The notes beneath the pieces are model-generated. The model searched no databases. It was given only the letters and a program-made list of their open reading frames with translations, and was not told where the DNA came from. From JAGWRA01 sp035534615 (GTDB lineage Bacteria > Acidobacteriota > Vicinamibacteria > Vicinamibacterales > CAVVIG01), in NCBI GenBank assembly GCA_035534615.1, contig DATLRO010000061.1, positions 62,001-126,000 of the forward strand: a stretch of 64,000 nt of DNA, written 5' to 3'. Position numbers and translations under genes: made by a program. Each line of letters begins with the position of its first letter. The stretch's first letter is position 1. This document shows, in pieces, positions 60,201 to 64,000 of the stretch.

Positions 60201-63200
60201 CCCTCGTCGACCTGTGGCAGGGCGTGCTCGGTCTCGATCGCGTCGGCATCACGGACAACTTCTTCGACCTGGGCGGCCACTCCCTGCTCGCCACCCGTCT
60301 GACGGCGCGCATCCGCGAGACGATGAAGGTGGAGCTGCCGCTGCGGCTGGTGTTCGATGCGCCGACCATCGCCGAGCTGGCGGCGGCGCTCGACGACGCG
60401 GCGGCGTCGGGCACGGCCGCTGGCGATGCCGCGGACCGCATTCCACCGCGGACCGGCGGCGGTCCGGCGCCGCTGTCGTACTCGCAGCAGCGGCTGTGGT
60501 TCCTGCAGCAGCTCGATCCCGCGAGCGCGGCGTACAACATTCCCGTGGCCCTGGAGTTCGACGGTCCGCTGAACGTGACGGCGCTCCGGACGGCGCTCGA
60601 AGCCGTGGCCGCCCGGCACGACGTGCTGCGGACGAAGATCGTGACGGTCGACGGCCGGCCTCAGGCCGACGCGGACGCCGCCCGATCGCCGGAGATGCGT
60701 CTCGTGGACCTGACCGGCGCGCCGGCGACGGAGGCGGCCGCAGAAGCACGGCGTCTGGCCGGCGTCGAGGCGCTGACACCGTTCGACCTGGAGCGGGATC
60801 CGCTCGCACGGCTGACGGTCGTGCGCACGCGCCCCGACGGCGGCCTGCTCCTGCTGACGCTGCATCACCTCGTCGCGGACGAGTGGTCGCTCGAGCGGCT
60901 CCTGCAGGATCTCGCCCTCGCGTACGGCGCGGCGGTCGAAGGCGCGGATCCGGCGATGCCGCCGTTGCCCGTGCCCTACGCCGATTTCGCCGTGTGGCAG
61001 CGGAAGTGGCTGGAGGGAGCCGGCCCCGAAGCGCAGCGCGAGTACTGGAAGCGGCAGCTGAGCGGTCTCGAGCCGCTGGAACTGCCGACCGATCGGCCCC
61101 GGCCGGCGGAGCGCAGCACGAACGGCGGCACGGTGACCGTCACGCTCCCTGCGCCGCTCACCGACGCGCTGCGGCGCTTCAGCCGCCGCGAAGGCGTCAC
61201 GTTGTACATGACGCTGCTCGCCGCCTTCCAGGCCTTCCTGTCGCGGTACACGGGACAGACCGACATCGCCTGCGGGTCGCCGATCGCCGGCCGGCGACGC
61301 CGCGAGCTCGAACCGTGCCTCGGACTGTTCGTCAACACGCTGGTGCTGAGAACGGCGGTCGACCGCCACCTGTCGTTCCGCGAGCTGCTCGCGCGCGTCC
61401 GATCGGTCGTGCTCGACGCGCACGCCCGCCAGGACGTGCCGTTCGATCTGGTCGTCGAGGACCTGCACCCGGGCCGCGATCTCTCGCGCCATCCGCTGTT
61501 CCAGTCGATGTTCTCACTGGAGCGCCCTGCCGTCCCGGACAGGGCATTTGCCGGCCTCCGGCTGCGTCCGCTGGACATCGAGAACCGCACCGCCAAGTTC
61601 GACGTGAGCCTGACGGTCGTCGATGCGGACCACGAACTGAGGGCTTCGCTCCAGTACAGCACCGATCTGTTCGAGCGCGAGACGGCCGCCCGCATGCTCG
61701 AGCACTACGTCATCCTCGTGCGCAGCGCGCTGGACGAGCCGGACCGGACCGTCCCGGCCCTGGCGCTGATGACACCGGGCGAGCGGCGGCGGGTCGTCGA
61801 AGACTGGAACCGGACCGATCGCTCGTTTCCGCCGACCGCCTCGCTGCAGGCCATGTTCGAGGCGCAGGTGCAGCGGACGCCGTCGGCCGCCGCCGTCCGC
61901 GTCGGCCACGAACGCGTCACGTACGAGGAACTGAACCAGCGGGCGAACCGCCTCGCGCATCGCCTCCGCGCGGCCGGCGTGGGCCCGGACGTCGTGGTGG
62001 GCGTGTTCCTCGAGCGATCCGTCGACATGGTCGCGGCGCTGCTCGCCGTGCTGAAGGCCGGCGGTGCCTACCTGCCGCTCGACCCGGACTACCCGGCCGA
62101 TCGGCTGCGCTTCATGCTCGACGAATCGTGCGCGCCGGCCGTCCTCACGCAGGCGGCCCTGCAGGATCGGCTGCCGCCGACCCGCGCGACCGTCATCGGC
62201 ATCGATGACGCCACGACGGCGGCGGCGCGCGAACCAGGGGACCATGTGCCCGCGGCGACCGGCGGAAGCCACCTGGCCTACGTGATCTACACGTCGGGAT
62301 CGACCGGCCGCCCGAAGGGGGCCATGATTTCGCACGAGGCGATCGTCAACCGCCTCCACTGGATGCAGGCCGCCTACGGTCTGACTCCGGCCGACAGGGT
62401 CCTGCAGAAGACCCCGTTCAGCTTCGACGTGTCCGTGTGGGAATTCTTCTGGCCGCTGGCCATCGGCGCGGAGCTGATCGTCGCCCGCCCCGGCGGTCAT
62501 CGCGACAGCGAGTACCTGGCGCGGCTCATTGCGGACGCCGGCGTGACCGTCCTGCATTTCGTGCCGTCGATGCTCGACCTGTTCCTCCAGGAGCCCGGCC
62601 TCGAAGAGCGCTGCCGATCGCTGCGGCAGGTCTTCTGCAGCGGCGAGGCGCTTTCGCCCGAGCTGCAGGCCAGGTTCTTCGCCCGGCTGCACGCCGGGCT
62701 TCACAATCTGTACGGCCCGACCGAAGCGGCCGTCGACGTCACGAGCTGGGCCTGTGAACCCGCATCGGACCGGCAGCGGGTGCCGATTGGACGGCCGATC
62801 GCGAATATCCGGACGTACGTGCTCGACGCCAGGCTCGACCCGGTGCCGATCGGCGTGCCGGGCGAGCTGTTCCTCGGCGGAACGGGCCTGGCGCGCGGCT
62901 ATCTCAACCGGCCGGATCTGACGGCGGAGCGGTTCGTGGCCGACCCGGTCGGCGCGCCCGGCGGCCGGCTCTACCGCACGGGCGATCTCGTCCGCTGGCA
63001 GGCCGACGGCACGATCGAGTACCTGGGAAGGCTGGATCATCAGGTCAAGATCCGCGGCTTCCGGATCGAGCTCGGCGAGATCGAAGCGGTGCTGATGCAG
63101 CACGGCGCGGTGCGGCAGGCGGTCGTGATCGCCCGCGACGAAGCGTCGGGCCACCGGCGGCTGGTGGCGTACATCGTCCCGTCGGGCGAAACGCCTGCGG

Positions 63201-64000
63201 TTCCCGGGATCCGGCGCCATCTCCTCGCGTCACTGCCGGAGTACATGGTGCCGGCCGCGTTCGTGTGGTTGAGCGCGATTCCGCTGACGGCGAGCGGGAA
63301 GGTGGATCGGCTGGCGCTGCCGGCTCCCGAGCCGCGCCGCGCCGGCCCGGACGGCGAGGCGGCCGTTCCCCGGACGCCGGTTGAAGCCGCGCTCGCCCGG
63401 ATCTGGCGCGACATCCTCGCGCGGCCGGTCGTCGGCATCCACGACAACTTCTTCGAGCTCGGCGGCGATTCGATCCTGAGCGTGCAGGTCGCCTCCCGCG
63501 CACGCACGGCCGGCCTGGCGGTCAGCCCACGGCTGATGTTCCAGCACCAGACGGTCGCGGAACTCGCGGCCGCGCTCGGCGATCCGAACGGCCCGGCGGC
63601 TGCGGCGGCGGCCGTCGCGAGCGGGCCGGTCACCGGGCCGGTCGCGGCGACGCCGATGCAGCACTGGTTCTTCGCCCTGCCGCTCGCGGATCCTCACCAC
63701 TGGAACCAGGCCGTGCTGCTGGAGGTGTCGCCCGGCTTCGACGACCGCCTGGCCGGACGCTGCCTCGAGATGGTCGTGCGCCACCACGACGCGCTCAGGC
63801 TGCATGTCGATGGACCGACCGGCTCCGGCCGGCTGGTCTGCGCGCCGCCGGACGGGCCGATCCCGTTCGCCCGCATCGATGGCCGGCAGATGGACCATGG
63901 CGCGTGGGCGGCCGAGCTCGACGCGAGGCTGACGCAGGAACAAGCGGCGTTCGACCTCACGACCGGGCCGCTGATCCGGGCCGCCTGGATCGATCGCGGC
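57284..64000 (+). CDS. Two-module NRPS, 3' truncated: C-A(Ala-like)-PCP-C-A(Ser)-PCP-E(partial)
   Basis: The frame runs to the window end without a stop (2239 residues visible). It opens MAKNLEDVYPLSPLQEG, the pattern of a COM acceptor and D-accepting condensation domain, with HHLLLDGWS near residue 142. A1 has TSGSTGRPKG and code D-L-F-N-C-A-L-T-Y(-K), again Ala-like. PCP1 has Ser1000 in LGGHSLLATRL. C2 is LCL-type (PLSYSQQRLWFLQQL) with HHLVADE. A2 has code D-V-W-H-F-S-L-V-D(-K), an exact published Ser code. PCP2 has Ser2063 in LGGDSILSVQV. The last visible sequence, ATPMQHWFFALPL and PHHWNQAVLLEV, is the start of an epimerisation domain. Later modules and release lie outside the window. 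Confidence 0.93.
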   Translation, partial: MAKNLEDVYPLSPLQEGLLFHSLYEPESSVYFDQLAVTLRGPLDEEAFGRAWQQLVDRHPVLRTGFAWKSGRRPLQAVARTVRLEIARHDWRGTPDAQAPSRLDAFLEADRRQGFELSRPPLCRVALLRRTDDERVMVWSRHHLLLDGWSVSLLLRELLDRYAALTGTTTGRQATPLRPAPPYREFIDWLQRQDRAQAEAFWRRTLAGFAAPTALGLTRPAAPHGPGGASDAERIVRVSAADTERIAAAARGARVTLNTLVQGAWALLLGRLSGDADVLFGETVAGRPADLPDADAMIGLFINTLPVRVALPDAQTAGAWLRSLQDAQTAARRYDYCSLVDLHGWSEVPRHTPLFDSLVVFENYPADARDAGAAGLAVTAAETYERTNYPLTLIVSPGPELELRWIYDTGRFDEEAIARWIGYFRTILLELTARLESPLGLLSPLDARERRLVLRDWNANHLDFDRTACLHELFEAQAAATPDRTAIVRQGTRVTYAGLNDQANRIARRLVALGAGPGVPVGLCARRTPALIAGMLGILKAGGAYVPLDPAYPDERLAFMVEDAGVERLVTEHDLAARFDGMTAVRLDAPGGEDDTATDATDGGARAGAGDLAYIIYTSGSTGRPKGTAIEHRSAVALIAWAQRVFGPAELAGVLASTSICFDLSVFEIFLTLASGGTIVLADHALELPALDAAREVTLVNTVPSAIAELVRQEAIPPSVRTICLAGEPLTAALADRLYALPGIERVYDLYGPSEDTTYSTCALRVSGGPATIGRPIANTELYLLDGRLEPVPVGVVGELMLGGEGLARGYFARPDLTAERFIPDPFSGRPGARLYRTGDLGRFRADGCVEFLGRGDQQVKVRGFRIEPGEIQARLEEHPAVADAAVVVRRDDTGEPHIVAYYTAAGAGAPAAADLRGYLAGRMPAYMLPAAFCRLETLPRTPNGKLDRAALPDPDGRERSGQVAPRTPTERTLVDLWQGVLGLDRVGITDNFFDLGGHSLLATRLTARIRETMKVELPLRLVFDAPTIAELAAALDDAAASGTAAGDAADRIPPRTGGGPAPLSYSQQRLWFLQQLDPASAAYNIPVALEFDGPLNVTALRTALEAVAARHDVLRTKIVTVDGRPQADADAARSPEMRLVDLTGAPATEAAAEARRLAGVEALTPFDLERDPLARLTVVRTRPDGGLLLLTLHHLVADEWSLERLLQDLALAYGAAVEGADPAMPPLPVPYADFAVWQRKWLEGAGPEAQREYWKRQLSGLEPLELPTDRPRPAERSTNGGTVTVTLPAPLTDALRRFSRREGVTLYMTLLAAFQAFLSRYTGQTDIACGSPIAGRRRRELEPCLGLFVNTLVLRTAVDRHLSFRELLARVRSVVLDAHARQDVPFDLVVEDLHPGRDLSRHPLFQSMFSLERPAVPDRAFAGLRLRPLDIENRTAKFDVSLTVVDADHELRASLQYSTDLFERETAARMLEHYVILVRSALDEPDRTVPALALMTPGERRRVVEDWNRTDRSFPPTASLQAMFEAQVQRTPSAAAVRVGHERVTYEELNQRANRLAHRLRAAGVGPDVVVGVFLERSVDMVAALLAVLKAGGAYLPLDPDYPADRLRFMLDESCAPAVLTQAALQDRLPPTRATVIGIDDATTAAAREPGDHVPAATGGSHLAYVIYTSGSTGRPKGAMISHEAIVNRLHWMQAAYGLTPADRVLQKTPFSFDVSVWEFFWPLAIGAELIVARPGGHRDSEYLARLIADAGVTVLHFVPSMLDLFLQEPGLEERCRSLRQVFCSGEALSPELQARFFARLHAGLHNLYGPTEAAVDVTSWACEPASDRQRVPIGRPIANIRTYVLDARLDPVPIGVPGELFLGGTGLARGYLNRPDLTAERFVADPVGAPGGRLYRTGDLVRWQADGTIEYLGRLDHQVKIRGFRIELGEIEAVLMQHGAVRQAVVIARDEASGHRRLVAYIVPSGETPAVPGIRRHLLASLPEYMVPAAFVWLSAIPLTASGKVDRLALPAPEPRRAGPDGEAAVPRTPVEAALARIWRDILARPVVGIHDNFFELGGDSILSVQVASRARTAGLAVSPRLMFQHQTVAELAAALGDPNGPAAAAAAVASGPVTGPVAATPMQHWFFALPLADPHHWNQAVLLEVSPGFDDRLAGRCLEMVVRHHDALRLHVDGPTGSGRLVCAPPDGPIPFARIDGRQMDHGAWAAELDARLTQEQAAFDLTTGPLIRAAWIDRG

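Overview
The window is GC-rich, densely coded DNA. Several genes are of kinds common in Acidobacteriota (Vicinamibacteria-like): a PSMA-type M28 peptidase, an orphan duplicated-type ABC permease and a small secreted OB-like protein. The phylum assignment is an inference from gene content, not from a marker gene. No rRNA, tRNA, CRISPR array or insertion sequence was seen.

Region 1 (1-7.8 kb) is mostly housekeeping: the 3' part of an M28 peptidase, a thioredoxin-like [2Fe-2S] ferredoxin, an aconitase-superfamily enzyme with its swivel domain first, a small four-Cys protein, ApaG, IspG, a plant-type [2Fe-2S] ferredoxin and a zeta-crystallin-like quinone reductase. Fe-S proteins are conspicuous here.

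Region 2 (8.0-17.5 kb) is an accessory island of sugar- and methyl-transfer genes. It holds two related class I methyltransferase-like proteins, a pyruvyl-transferase-family protein, a GT2-TPR-propeller fusion, a second GT2, a stand-alone relative of the propeller, an FkbM methyltransferase and another Rossmann protein. Four of these genes are joined by ATGA stop/start overlaps. Embedded in the island is a PqqD / HPr-kinase-like pair with a nucleotidyltransferase remnant, the kind of set seen around modified-peptide loci.

Region 3 (17.8-26.4 kb) holds a GNAT acetyltransferase, a small secreted protein, an MacB/FtsX-type permease, a CHASE-PAS hybrid histidine kinase whose receiver lacks the usual Lys, an FAH-family hydrolase, two small membrane proteins and a DUF697-like protein.

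Region 4 (26.6-64.0 kb, open at the right edge) is a large lipopeptide-type assembly line. A 2-oxoglutarate oxygenase gene faces a one-module NRPS on the minus strand, which has a TubC-type docking domain and a Val-like code. A 288-bp divergent region then leads into a plus-strand series: FAAL-ACP-KS-AT-[DH split by a luciferase-like monooxygenase]-KR-ACP; KS-AT-luciferase-like monooxygenase-KR-ACP; C-A-PCP (substrate unclear); C-A(Thr)-PCP-C-A(Ala-like)-PCP-E; and C-A(Ala-like)-PCP-C-A(Ser)-PCP-E..., cut by the window end. The predicted order is a fatty acyl starter, two malonyl extensions each handled by an embedded flavin monooxygenase and a ketoreductase, then X-Thr-(D)Ala-Ala-(D)Ser. No thioesterase, transporter or phosphopantetheinyl transferase lies inside the window.

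The most unusual features are the monooxygenase inserted inside a dehydratase domain whose catalytic His is Tyr, and the two consecutive modules with embedded luciferase-like domains.
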